Source: CAZRRV01 sp964406705
GTDB lineage: Bacteria; Bacillota; Clostridia; Oscillospirales; Acutalibacteraceae
Length of the DNA stretch: 16,047 nt
NCBI GenBank assembly: GCA_964406705.1
Contig: CAYOSS010000038.1
Location: 1 to 16,047, forward strand
Reading direction: 5' to 3'
In this document: one piece after another, positions 5,580-13,113 of the stretch
Layout of the letters: every line of letters begins with the position of its first letter
Numbering within the stretch: the stretch's first letter is position 1
Position numbers and translations under genes: made by a program
Notes under the pieces: generated by a model
The model's input: the letters and a program-made list of their open reading frames with translations, nothing else
Told to the model about the DNA's origin: nothing
Database searches by the model: none

Positions 5580-7086
5580 TTTGCTCCCTTACCCGGAAGA
5601 AGTCCCCGACGGCGGCGAGCAGCTCCTCTCGCGCGTCGGGGGTCAGCTCCCCGCTCTCGTCGACCGCCAGCATAACGCCCGACGCGTTAGCGTGCAGGTA
5701 CCGCAGCATTTCCTCGCGCGCCGCGATAACCTCTTTGGTCGGGATATTTATGAACATATCCGCCCCATGCGCTAAGAGAATGGCCACCATTTCCGAGAGG
5801 GTGAAGCGAGAGGCCTTGGACTGCTTGAGCAGCTCCGTGAGCTTCTCCCCTCGGCGGAGCAGCAGCGCCGTAGTGTCGTCTATATCCGCGCCGAACTGCG
5901 CGAACACCGCCATATCGCGGTACTGGGCGAGATCCAGCCGCAGGTTCCCGGAAACGTCTTTCATAGCCGGGTCCTCCGCACTTCTTCCTACGCGCGATAC
6001 GGACAACCCCACGTTCACGGCGGGCCGTACCCCGGCGTGGAAAAGCTCGCTCTCGAGATAAATCTGCCCGTCCGTTATGGAAATCACGTTTGTGGGAATG
6101 TACGCGGATATATCCCCCGACATAGTCTCCACAATGGGCAAGGCGGTCATAGAGCCGCCGCCGGATGCCTCGGACAGCCTCGCGGCCCGCTCCAACAGCC
6201 GGCTGTGCAGGTAGAACACGTCGCCGGGGTACGCCTCTCTCCCCGAGGGGCGGCGAAGCAGCAGCGACATTGAGCGGTACGCTACGGCGTGCTTGCTGAG
6301 GTCGTCGTACACCACGAGCACGTCCTTGCCGGAATACATAAAATGCTCCGCGATGGCGCAGCCCGCGTAGGGGGTCAGATACTGCATAGCGGCGCAGTCG
6401 TCGGCGGTGCTGGCGACTATAACCGTGTTGCCGGCGCAACCGCTCTCCTGTATCTTCTCCCTGACCTCGGCGACGCTCGACGCCTTTTGCCCTATGGCGC
6501 AGTAGACGCAGATCACCCCGGAGTCGCGCTGGTTCATAATGGCGGACAGGGCTATGGCGGTTTTACCCGTCTGCCGGTCGCCTATAATCAGCTCTCTCTG
6601 CCCCCGCCCGATGGGGATCATACTGTCTATAGCCAGAATCCCGGTTTTAAGGGGGGTATTCACGCTTTGACGGTCCATAATGGCGGGAGCGGGGTACTCT
6701 AACGGGCGGAACTCCTTGGCTGCTATGGCTCCCTGCCCGTCGAGAGGGCGGCCGATGGGGTCTATGACCCGCCCCAAAAGCTCCTCGCCCACGCAGATTT
6801 CCGCGACGTGGCCCGTCTCGCGGGCGAACATCCCGGGCCGCAGACCGCTGTTCTTGCTGAGAAGGACCGCTCCCACGCCGTCCCGCTTTAAGTCGAGCGC
6901 TATGCCGTATTCCGGGCCGTCAAACTCCAACAGCTCGTTATAGCGGCACTTGGGGAGCCCCCGCACGTGGACTATATCGTCCGCGCAGGACTCCACGGTA
7001 CCGTACTCGTACACCTGTGGCGTGTAGGTAAAGCGAGCTATCTGTTCCCGCAGAAAAGCCTCCACGCTTTTCATCTCGGCGCTCAC
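5566..7086 (-). CDS. atpA: F1Fo-ATP synthase alpha subunit
   Basis: Alpha forms the non-catalytic sites and supplies the arginine finger to beta. The 506-residue protein has Walker A GDRQTGKT (169-176), followed by CVYCAIGQKASSVAEV (193-208) and the SVSRVGRSA segment holding the arginine finger. The start is GTG at 7086 with GGGAGG 6 nt upstream; it overlaps the atpH stop (GTGA). The N-terminal region (AEMKSVEAFLREQIARF) is present. In other species that helix is held by the N-terminal domain of delta, which is missing here. The length is normal. Confidence 0.98.
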   Translation of the reverse strand: MSAEMKSVEAFLREQIARFTYTPQVYEYGTVESCADDIVHVRGLPKCRYNELLEFDGPEYGIALDLKRDGVGAVLLSKNSGLRPGMFARETGHVAEICVGEELLGRVIDPIGRPLDGQGAIAAKEFRPLEYPAPAIMDRQSVNTPLKTGILAIDSMIPIGRGQRELIIGDRQTGKTAIALSAIMNQRDSGVICVYCAIGQKASSVAEVREKIQESGCAGNTVIVASTADDCAAMQYLTPYAGCAIAEHFMYSGKDVLVVYDDLSKHAVAYRSMSLLLRRPSGREAYPGDVFYLHSRLLERAARLSEASGGGSMTALPIVETMSGDISAYIPTNVISITDGQIYLESELFHAGVRPAVNVGLSVSRVGRSAEDPAMKDVSGNLRLDLAQYRDMAVFAQFGADIDDTTALLLRRGEKLTELLKQSKASRFTLSEMVAILLAHGADMFINIPTKEVIAAREEMLRYLHANASGVMLAVDESGELTPDAREELLAAVGDFFRVREQNAKR

Positions 7087-7331
7087 CTTGAGCCTCCCCC
7101 CACGACCGACTCTAACATATTGCCGCAGAGCCGTTTTACCTGTGAGAGGACGCTGGCGTCGTAGACCCGCCCGCCTACATACGCCGCGAACCCGCCCAAC
7201 AGCGACGGGTCCTCGACCACGGTAAACTCAACCTCCCGACCTATCACGCGGCAGAGTCCGGCTTTTAGGCGGTCCAAATCGCCCGGCGCGAAGGGACCCG
7301 CGACCTTAAGGACGCCCTTTTCGCCGTTCAT
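7083..7331 (-). CDS. atpH: F1Fo-ATP synthase delta subunit, C-terminal domain only
   Basis: The delta subunit normally joins the top of alpha3-beta3 to subunit b. This protein has only 82 residues against about 175-185 in the family. It matches the C-terminal domain alone: a beta strand, a helix (DLDRLKAGLCRVIG, 18-31), then VEFTVVEDPSLLGGFAAYVGG (34-54), corresponding to the usual V-D-P-S-L-I-G-G motif, and a final helix. The six-helix N-terminal domain that grips alpha is absent. Its absence is not due to a nearby frameshift, because the start codon overlaps the atpF stop (TGATG) and no spare sequence exists. I chose ATG at 7331, with AAGGTGA 6 nt ahead; GTG at 7334 is possible. The position between F and A supports the identity. 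Confidence 0.88.
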   Translation of the reverse strand: MNGEKGVLKVAGPFAPGDLDRLKAGLCRVIGREVEFTVVEDPSLLGGFAAYVGGRVYDASVLSQVKRLCGNMLESVVGGGSR

Positions 7332-7819
7332 CACGCGTCACCTTTCTTGGCGGCGTCGAGAAACAGGTCTATGATGCGGCGGTTGTCCTCCTCGTTCACC
7401 TCGCGGGAGAGGATCTTCTCCGCCATAGCGAGGGACAGCCCCGCTAACTCGTCCCGCGCGTCGTCGAGAGCTTTTTTGCGCGTTTCCTCCGCCTTGCCCG
7501 CGGCGTCCGCCAAAATATCCTCCGCTTCCCTCTTCGCAGCGCCGATTATCTCCTCGGCCTCGGCGTTGGCCTTGCGGATTATCTCGTCTGCCGCCCGGTC
7601 CGCCGTCTGCTTTACGGAAGAGAGGGACTCCTCCGCCCGGAATTTCGCGTCCTCCGCCTCGGACTTGGCGCGCTCGGCATCCGCCAACTCCCCCGCTACC
7701 CGCGCCTTGCGAGCGTCTAAGAACTTCTTGACGGGCTTGTACAGCAGCACTCGCAAAAGAATAAACAGTACGACGATATTTATAATGTGGATTACTATGT
7801 CCAGCGGGTCGATTCCCAT
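7331..7819 (-). CDS. atpF: F1Fo-ATP synthase b subunit
   Basis: This is the peripheral stalk subunit, one membrane anchor plus a long helix reaching up to F1. The 162-residue protein has a single transmembrane segment at about 6-26 (DIVIHIINIVVLFILLRVLL). The characteristic YKPVKKFLDARK turn follows at the membrane surface, then a highly charged Ala/Glu/Lys/Arg coiled coil from about 37 to 140. The length is typical. ATG at 7819 has AGGAAGG 7 nt upstream. Its C-terminus should meet the delta subunit, which is shortened here. Confidence 0.95.
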   Translation of the reverse strand: MGIDPLDIVIHIINIVVLFILLRVLLYKPVKKFLDARKARVAGELADAERAKSEAEDAKFRAEESLSSVKQTADRAADEIIRKANAEAEEIIGAAKREAEDILADAAGKAEETRKKALDDARDELAGLSLAMAEKILSREVNEEDNRRIIDLFLDAAKKGDA

Positions 7820-7841
7820 TGTACCGCCTTCCTCAAAAGGT

Positions 7842-8063
7842 TTACTTTAGCGTGAACAGCACAAGCAGCGCGGTGACAAAGCCGTAAATGGCGGTGGATT
7901 CGGTCAGCGCGAGCCCAAGTATCAGCGTGGAGGAAATCTTGCCCGACGCCTCCGGCTGGCGCGCCACGGCCTCCACGGCCTTCCCGGTGGCGATGCCCAT
8001 TCCGATACCCGCGAAAGCGCACGCCAAAGTGCAAAGCCCCGCTCCCAATGCTATAACTCCCAT
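7842..8063 (-). CDS. atpE: F1Fo-ATP synthase c subunit (rotor ring)
   Basis: The c subunit forms the rotating ion-carrying ring. The 73-residue hairpin has two membrane helices (about 2-28 and 45-70) and the polar loop ARQPEA (34-39). The ion-binding carboxylate is E55 in LALTESTAIY. E55-S56-T57 and Y60 match Na+-type rings such as Ilyobacter. However, the first-helix glutamine of those rings (33 residues before the Glu) is M22 here (GIGMGIATG), so one Na+ ligand is lost. Proton coupling or mixed use is therefore possible. ATG at 8063 is preceded by AGGAG with a 10-nt spacer. Confidence 0.96.
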   Translation of the reverse strand: MGVIALGAGLCTLACAFAGIGMGIATGKAVEAVARQPEASGKISSTLILGLALTESTAIYGFVTALLVLFTLK

Positions 8064-8081
8064 AACACAAGCACTCCTTTT

Positions 8082-8981
8082 TTACTCCGTAGTTTCGTTG
8101 ATGTATGATAAAGTCAGTGTGATGAAGATAAACGCCTGAATCAGCGGGTGGAACACGTTAAAGTAGAGCCCCGCGACGCTCGGGATCCCCACGGCGGCGT
8201 TGCCAAGCGCCATATAGAGAAGATCCATCACTATCATTCCGCCCAACATATTCCCGAACAGGCGGCAGGCGAGGGAAACCGGGATAGCGACGTCGCATAT
8301 CACCCGTATGGGGAATATCACGGGCGTGGGGGACGCCAGCGACTTTAGCCGCCCGCCGAGCCCCTTCTTCTTGATGCCGTAGTAGTTCAGCAAGAAAAAG
8401 GTTATCAGCGCGAGGGCGAAGGTCATCGTGAGGTCTGCGGTGGGGGCGCGCTCCCCGAACAGCTCCACCACGGCGGAGCCTATCATAAAGACCGCCACGG
8501 TGAATATGTACGCCCCGAACGAGGAGCCCGTGCCCGCCTCGGGAGCCTGGCTGCCCGTGTACCTCTCCAGCCACTCGACACAGAGCTCCAGAACGTTTTG
8601 CAGCCCCTTCGGCTTATCGGAAAACTTCCTGACGGCGAATATTCTGATTAGCAGCGCGGCTGCAATCAGCGCCGCCATAAGTATCCAGGTGACCACTACC
8701 GTGCGGCTGATGCTGACCCCGAAGATATTCAGCTTCTCCGAGCCGAGCTCCACGGAGAGCTCCTTTTTGGCTCCCTTGCCGAATATGAGGGTAAGAAGCC
8801 CCACCGTGAAGAGCCACGCTCCGAGGATCGAGAGCACCAGAGCGAAGGTTTTAAGCCTCTTTTGCCCCTTCGGAGGGGAGGGGGAACCGGCCAACTTTCG
8901 CTTTTGCGCCTTGTACCAGATCCAGCCCGCGACGCCGAGCACCCCGCCCGCCGCGGTCGGAACCAATGTCGCTATATCCAA
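8082..8981 (-). CDS. atpB: F1Fo-ATP synthase a subunit with N-terminal extension
   Basis: Subunit a provides the two ion half-channels beside the c-ring. The 299-residue protein has the conserved arginine R240 in LACRLFGNMLGG, the upstream RAPTADLTMTFALALITFF helix (178-196), and Q282 in the last helix (GLYFNVFHPLIQAFIFITL). Residues 1 to about 80 are an unusual addition before the normal start of the family (FGVSISRTVVVTWILMA, 87-103). They have two predicted membrane spans (about 7-22 and 45-67) separated by a basic, proline-containing stretch (KAQKRKLAGSPSPPKGQKR). The start is TTG at 8981, after GAGG with a 10-nt spacer. An internal start would remove the extension, but none near residue 80 has a clear ribosome site. 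Confidence 0.95.
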   Translation of the reverse strand: MDIATLVPTAAGGVLGVAGWIWYKAQKRKLAGSPSPPKGQKRLKTFALVLSILGAWLFTVGLLTLIFGKGAKKELSVELGSEKLNIFGVSISRTVVVTWILMAALIAAALLIRIFAVRKFSDKPKGLQNVLELCVEWLERYTGSQAPEAGTGSSFGAYIFTVAVFMIGSAVVELFGERAPTADLTMTFALALITFFLLNYYGIKKKGLGGRLKSLASPTPVIFPIRVICDVAIPVSLACRLFGNMLGGMIVMDLLYMALGNAAVGIPSVAGLYFNVFHPLIQAFIFITLTLSYINETTE

Positions 8982-8985
8982 CTTA

Positions 8986-9255
8986 CTAACGCCTCTTGTC
9001 CTTTCCTGCCTTAATGTGGGAGATAACGAACCTCGCCGCGACGCAAATAAGCATTGTCGCCACCATAGCCGTGCCGCAGGCGAGTATATGCGCTCTGTCC
9101 GCGAAGGCCGCCACGAGCAGCACAGCGAGCGGGGTCAGGATGAACCCCATAAGCGGGAGCGCGGGGATCCTGCCCGAAGTGACGCCTTTTACCACGAGGC
9201 AGAGCAGGAAGAACACCAGCCCGCCCCCGGCGGCTCCCAACAAAACCGCGAGCAA
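8986..9255 (-). CDS. Small membrane protein at head of atp operon (AtpI-like)
   Basis: The product has 89 residues with three predicted membrane helices (about 3-22, 33-50, 57-77) and a basic tail (KAGKDKRR). Its position directly before atpB is where atpI, encoding a c-ring assembly helper or Mg2+-handling protein, is usually found. The sequence similarity I can judge is weak; a glycine-rich first helix (LLGAAGGGLVFF) and the MGFILTPLAVLL second helix are all I see. The start is TTG at 9255 with GGAGG 9 nt upstream; an upstream in-frame TGA rules out an earlier start. It ends 4 bp before the atpB start. An AtpR-type N-ATPase subunit is an alternative reading. Confidence 0.7.
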   Translation of the reverse strand: MLAVLLGAAGGGLVFFLLCLVVKGVTSGRIPALPLMGFILTPLAVLLVAAFADRAHILACGTAMVATMLICVAARFVISHIKAGKDKRR

Positions 9256-9290
9256 CCCGCTTCACCTCCGGCCAAAAATCAGCGTAACGG

Positions 9291-9941
9291 CTAATTGTCC
9301 ACGTACAGCTGGCGGTAGGGGCTGGCGGAATTTGGACGCAGGACGTAGAAAGTGTCGTTCTCGTAGTCCCCGAGGTTACGGGAAAACTTCTCGCAGAAGG
9401 TTTTGAGGTACGGCAGGAACTCCTCGCGGTCGGCGTCCGTCGCGACGGCGGCGCACACCTGCTTGGGAAGATCCCGGGGGGCTTCGTCGCAGCGGAGGAC
9501 TATCTTGCCGCCGTGCATTCCCGTCCCGCAGAAATAGCCTACAGGGGGCGCCCCGTTCGCCCCCTCGCCGAGCACTAAGATCAGCCCGCCGGCCTGATAC
9601 TCGCCGAGGAAGCTCCCGCACACTCCGCCCACCACGAGGACGGGCTTTTTCTCCCTGTACTCCTTCATATGGATGCCGGCGCGGTAGCCCGCGTTGCCCT
9701 CCACGTAAATCGCGCCGCCGCGCATCGCGTATCCCGCCGCGTCGCCCGTGTTGCCGTGGACGGTGATTGTGCCCCGGTTCATCGTGTCGCCCGTCGCGTC
9801 CTGGGCGTTGCCGTAAAGCGTTATATCCGCGCCGTCGAGATACGCGCCCAACGCGTTGCCGGGGGTGCCGCGGAGTACAAGCTTGCCCTCGCCGCACCCG
9901 CACCCGATGTAGCGTTCGCCTAAGACCTCGCGCGTTTCCAT
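9291..9941 (-). CDS. Glutamate synthase GXGXG (domain 3) subunit
   Basis: This is the stand-alone C-terminal domain of the glutamate synthase large chain, a right-handed beta-helix that holds the glutaminase and synthase domains together around the ammonia tunnel. The 216-residue protein shows repeated G-x-x-G-x-x-x-G turns: GNALGAYLDG, GNAQDATGDTMNRG, GNTGDAAGYAMRGG and GNAGYRAGIHM (about 28-93). GGVCGSFLGEYQAGG and GYFCGTGMHGG follow. A similar fold occurs in formylmethanofuran dehydrogenase subunit C, but the neighbours make glutamate synthase the sound call. ATG at 9941 overlaps the preceding oxidoreductase by 22 bp. The next gene, the first of the atp operon, begins 35 bp later. Confidence 0.9.
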   Translation of the reverse strand: METREVLGERYIGCGCGEGKLVLRGTPGNALGAYLDGADITLYGNAQDATGDTMNRGTITVHGNTGDAAGYAMRGGAIYVEGNAGYRAGIHMKEYREKKPVLVVGGVCGSFLGEYQAGGLILVLGEGANGAPPVGYFCGTGMHGGKIVLRCDEAPRDLPKQVCAAVATDADREEFLPYLKTFCEKFSRNLGDYENDTFYVLRPNSASPYRQLYVDN

Positions 9942-11167
9942 TCATCTATCCCCTTGTTTAGTATGACCCGCCTGTCGCTCCGGGAAAACGCCATCAGCTG
10001 GGGGTGGTCCAAAAGGGCGGCAAAATCCACATCGCGCAGATCCACACGCTGCTTTATGAGAGAAGTGTAGATCCCCGCGCGGGCTACGTCGCCGATCAGG
10101 ATAAAGCCCTTTAGGAGGTTATCCTCGGTGTAGAGGGCCTTGTACACCCCGCCCCTCACCGTCTCGTGAAGCTCGCCCGTGTACGCCCCGGCTGAGAGGA
10201 TATGCGAGCCGAAAAAGCCGATTGCGTTCATAGGGAAAAGGTCGCGCGAGTGAGCGTCTCCCCCCGCCATATTGACGCCCGCCGTGTACCCCTCGCTGTA
10301 AGCGTTGGGCAGTATCGCGATGACCTTGCGCTCGCCCGTGGTAATGTCGTAGCTCTCGGCGCAGTCCCCCGCGGCGTAAATGTCGGGGACGTTCGTCTCC
10401 TGCCGGTCGTTCACTATGTACCCGCGGTTAGTCTCCGCCCCGGCCGATTCCGCGAGCCTTATATCCGGGCGGACGCCCACCGCGGTGACAAGAACGTCGA
10501 ATTGCAGCGTCTCGCCGCCGCGAAGTTTCGCGGTGTTCCCGGAGAACTCCTCCACGGTGTTGCCGAGGTAGAGCTTGATCCCGTGCTCGTCGAGGGGGCG
10601 GCGGGCGACTTTAGCGGCGGCGGGCGTCAGGATACTCGGCATAATCCTGTCCGCCAGGTCCACCACGGTAAACTCGCGCGCCCGCCCGTATATTCCCTCG
10701 GCGCACTTAAGACCTATCAGTCCCGCTCCCAGTATCAGCACCCTTGTGCTTTTGGTGAGCTCACCCGCCAATGAAAGCGCGTCGTCCAGTGTGTAAAAGG
10801 AGAACCGCTTCGGTACCGTTTCCAGCCCCTTAAACGGCGGGAGGAAGGGGCGCGACCCCGTCGCCAACAGCAGCCTGTCAAACGGGACCTCCCCGCCGTC
10901 CTCGAGGACCGCGCGACCGTCCCTAACGGCGGCAACGGTCTTGCCGAGCATAGGGGTGACGCGGTTTTTTTCGTAAAAATCGGCGGGACGGTAGCGCATA
11001 CGCTCCATATCCGTCCTGCCCTCCAAGAGGTAGGAGATCAGCGGGCGGGAGTAGGTGCCGTAGGGCTCGGAGGAGATGACGGTTATCTCGCCAGTGCTGT
11101 CGGCGGAGCGTATTCCCTCGACGCAGCCCACCGCCGCCGTGGAATTGCCTACAATAACGTATTTCAC
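9920..11167 (-). CDS. FAD/NAD(P)H-dependent oxidoreductase of the glutamate synthase cluster
   Basis: This pyridine nucleotide-disulfide-family flavoprotein probably passes electrons from NAD(P)H to the neighbouring ferredoxin and FMN subunits, in place of a classical GltD. In the 415-residue protein I see the first FAD-binding turn VGNSTAAVG (6-14), LATGSRP (101-107), the NAD(P)H site LGAGLIG (146-152) and the second FAD motif YAAGDCAE (264-271). It lacks the N-terminal Fe-S region of GltD, which the separate ferredoxin supplies. I use GTG at 11167, where MKYVIVGN begins the fold and AGGAGAGG lies upstream. A longer frame exists, but it would read back through the ferredoxin gene. Spacing to the ferredoxin stop is 5 bp. 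Confidence 0.88.
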   Translation of the reverse strand: MKYVIVGNSTAAVGCVEGIRSADSTGEITVISSEPYGTYSRPLISYLLEGRTDMERMRYRPADFYEKNRVTPMLGKTVAAVRDGRAVLEDGGEVPFDRLLLATGSRPFLPPFKGLETVPKRFSFYTLDDALSLAGELTKSTRVLILGAGLIGLKCAEGIYGRAREFTVVDLADRIMPSILTPAAAKVARRPLDEHGIKLYLGNTVEEFSGNTAKLRGGETLQFDVLVTAVGVRPDIRLAESAGAETNRGYIVNDRQETNVPDIYAAGDCAESYDITTGERKVIAILPNAYSEGYTAGVNMAGGDAHSRDLFPMNAIGFFGSHILSAGAYTGELHETVRGGVYKALYTEDNLLKGFILIGDVARAGIYTSLIKQRVDLRDVDFAALLDHPQLMAFSRSDRRVILNKGIDEWKRARS

Positions 11168-11172
11168 TCCGC

Positions 11173-11604
11173 TCACCTCTCCTCGTATACTATGGCGCGG
11201 TTGGGGCAGGCCTCGACGCACGCCGGGGAGCCGAAGGAGTTCTTGGCGCAAAGCTCGCACTTCTGCATAACGCCCTCGCCGTTAGGCATTATCGCGCCAT
11301 ACGGGCAGACCAACACGCAGGTGTGGCAGCCCACGCACTTGGACTGATCTATCTCCACCGCGCCGTCGGGGGACTTTGAGAGGGCGCCGGAGATGCAGCT
11401 TCTCACGCAGACGGGGTCGTCGCAGTGGCGGCAGGACACCGCGAAGCTGATTTGGTTGTCCCCCTCCACACCGATGCGCGGGTAAAAGGGGGTGTTCTTA
11501 ATGGCCTTTACCATATCCGGCTCGCCGCTGTTGGCGAATACGCAGGTGTACTCGCAGAGCCGGCACCCCAGGCACCATTCCTCGTTGACGTAAATCTTCT
11601 TCAT
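11173..11604 (-). CDS. Four-cluster ferredoxin (HycB/CooF-like electron carrier)
   Basis: This 143-residue iron-sulfur protein has sixteen cysteines arranged for four [4Fe-4S] clusters: C11/14/17/21, C58/61/66/70, C90/93/96/100 and C116/119/129/133. This is the pattern of the electron-transfer subunits of DMSO-reductase and formate-hydrogenlyase complexes. Placed between the FMN subunit and the FAD protein, it probably wires NAD(P)H oxidation to glutamate synthesis. I chose ATG at 11604, one base after the upstream stop, because it gives the usual short lead MKKIYVNEEWCLGC. GTG at 11613 would add three residues but has a poorer ribosome site. Confidence 0.9.
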   Translation of the reverse strand: MKKIYVNEEWCLGCRLCEYTCVFANSGEPDMVKAIKNTPFYPRIGVEGDNQISFAVSCRHCDDPVCVRSCISGALSKSPDGAVEIDQSKCVGCHTCVLVCPYGAIMPNGEGVMQKCELCAKNSFGSPACVEACPNRAIVYEER

Positions 11605-11605
11605 A

Positions 11606-13111
11606 CTACTCACCCGCGTGCTTCAGTCCCAAAATGCGCAGCTCGGCGTCGGTCAGCCCCACGCCGCGCAACATCAGGCGGTTGCCCTTCAGCGCCTCTA
11701 TCGAGTTGATTCCCATGCCGCCCATAATCTCCTTGATCTCCCTGTTCCAGGCGGTGACGAGGTTGACGAGCCGCTCGCTGCCGATGTCCGGGTTGAGCCG
11801 CTTCACCAACTCCGGGCGCTGGGTCGCTATACCCCAGTTGCACTTGCCGCTGTGGCAGCTCCGGCACAGGTGGCAGCCGAGCGCGAGCAGAGCAGCCGTT
11901 GCTATATAAACCGCGTCCGCGCCGAGGGCTATGGCCTTCACCACGTCCGCCGCGCTCCTGATTGAGCCGCCCGCTATCAGGGAGACGTTGTCGCGTATGC
12001 CCTCGTCGCGCAGCCTTTGATCCACCGACGCGAGGGCGAGCTCGATCGGAATACCCACATTGTCTCTTATGCGTGTTGGCGCGGCGCCCGTGCCGCCCCT
12101 GAAGCCGTCAATGGCGATGATATCCGCCCCGCTTCGGGCTATTCCCGACGCTATGGCGGCGACGTTGTGCACCGCGGCTATCTTCACTATGACGGGCTTC
12201 TTGTAATGCGTCGCCTCTTTAAGCGAGAGCACCAACTGCCGCAGGTCTTCTATCGAGTAGATATCGTGGTGCGGCGCGGGGGAAATCGCGTCCGTGCCCT
12301 CCGGGATCATACGGGTCTTGGAGACGTCGCCCACAATCTTGCTCCCGGGCAGGTGCCCGCCGATACCCGGTTTCGCGCCCTGGCCCATCTTGATCTCAAT
12401 GGCGGCGCCGGCGTTGAGGTACTCGTTATGCACCCCGAACCGCCCGGAAGCCACCTGAACGATTGTGCTGGCTCCGTACTTGTAGAAATCCTCGTGAAGC
12501 CCGCCCTCGCCCGTGTTGTAGAAGGTGCCGAGCTGTGTGGCGGCGCGCGCCAGACTGCAGTGAGCGTTGTAGCTGATAGAGCCGTACGACATCGCGGAAA
12601 AGAGGATCGGCACATTTAGCTTCAGCTGAGGGGTTAGATTATTCACTATGTTCCCCTCGGCGTCGCGTTCCAGCGTGGAGGGCTTCTTGCCGAGGAAAGT
12701 CACCGTCTCCATAGGCTCTCTGAGAGGGTCGATGGAGGGGTTTGTCACCTGAGACGCGTTCAGCAGGATCTTATCCCAATACACGGGGTAATCCTTGGGC
12801 GTGCCCATTGAGGAGAGAAGCACGCCGCCGCTCTCCGCCTGCTTATATATCTCGGTGATGCTTGACGCCGTCCAGTTGCTGTTCTCGCGGAAGGTGTGGT
12901 CGCTCTTCACGATTTTGAGGGCGCGGGTGGGGCACAGAGAGACGCACCTGTGGCAGTCCACACAGCGGCTCTCGTCCGACACCATCACGCCCAAGTCCTC
13001 GTCAAGCTTGTGGACCTCGTTGGCGCACTGCCTCTCGCAGACCCGGCACTTTACGCAGCGATCCTGATTGCGCACTACCTCGTATTCCGGGTAAAAATAG
13101 CGGATTCCCAT
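11606..13111 (-). CDS. Glutamate synthase FMN/Fe-S (domain 2) subunit
   Basis: This is the catalytic core that adds ammonia to 2-oxoglutarate and reduces the imine to glutamate on FMN. The 501-residue protein begins with a two-[4Fe-4S] module (C19/22/25/29 and C50/53/56/60) found in archaeal and clostridial forms. The TIM-barrel FMN domain follows, with MSYGSISYNAH (174-184), the GEGG segment (201-204), KMGQGAKPGIGGHLPG (241-256) and IDGFRGGTGAAP (334-345). The cluster-binding LGCHLCRSCHSGKC (411-424) and NWGIATQ close it. ATG at 13111 lies 2 bp after the glutaminase stop, with GGGAG 5 nt ahead. The length agrees with other split enzymes. Confidence 0.95.
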   Translation of the reverse strand: MGIRYFYPEYEVVRNQDRCVKCRVCERQCANEVHKLDEDLGVMVSDESRCVDCHRCVSLCPTRALKIVKSDHTFRENSNWTASSITEIYKQAESGGVLLSSMGTPKDYPVYWDKILLNASQVTNPSIDPLREPMETVTFLGKKPSTLERDAEGNIVNNLTPQLKLNVPILFSAMSYGSISYNAHCSLARAATQLGTFYNTGEGGLHEDFYKYGASTIVQVASGRFGVHNEYLNAGAAIEIKMGQGAKPGIGGHLPGSKIVGDVSKTRMIPEGTDAISPAPHHDIYSIEDLRQLVLSLKEATHYKKPVIVKIAAVHNVAAIASGIARSGADIIAIDGFRGGTGAAPTRIRDNVGIPIELALASVDQRLRDEGIRDNVSLIAGGSIRSAADVVKAIALGADAVYIATAALLALGCHLCRSCHSGKCNWGIATQRPELVKRLNPDIGSERLVNLVTAWNREIKEIMGGMGINSIEALKGNRLMLRGVGLTDAELRILGLKHAGE

Positions 13112-13113
13112 GC

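Noticed and set aside
7083..7334. atpH shortened by a frameshift or pseudogenisation
   Set aside because: The gene overlaps atpF and atpA with intact translational coupling; no leftover coding sequence for the missing domain exists around it.
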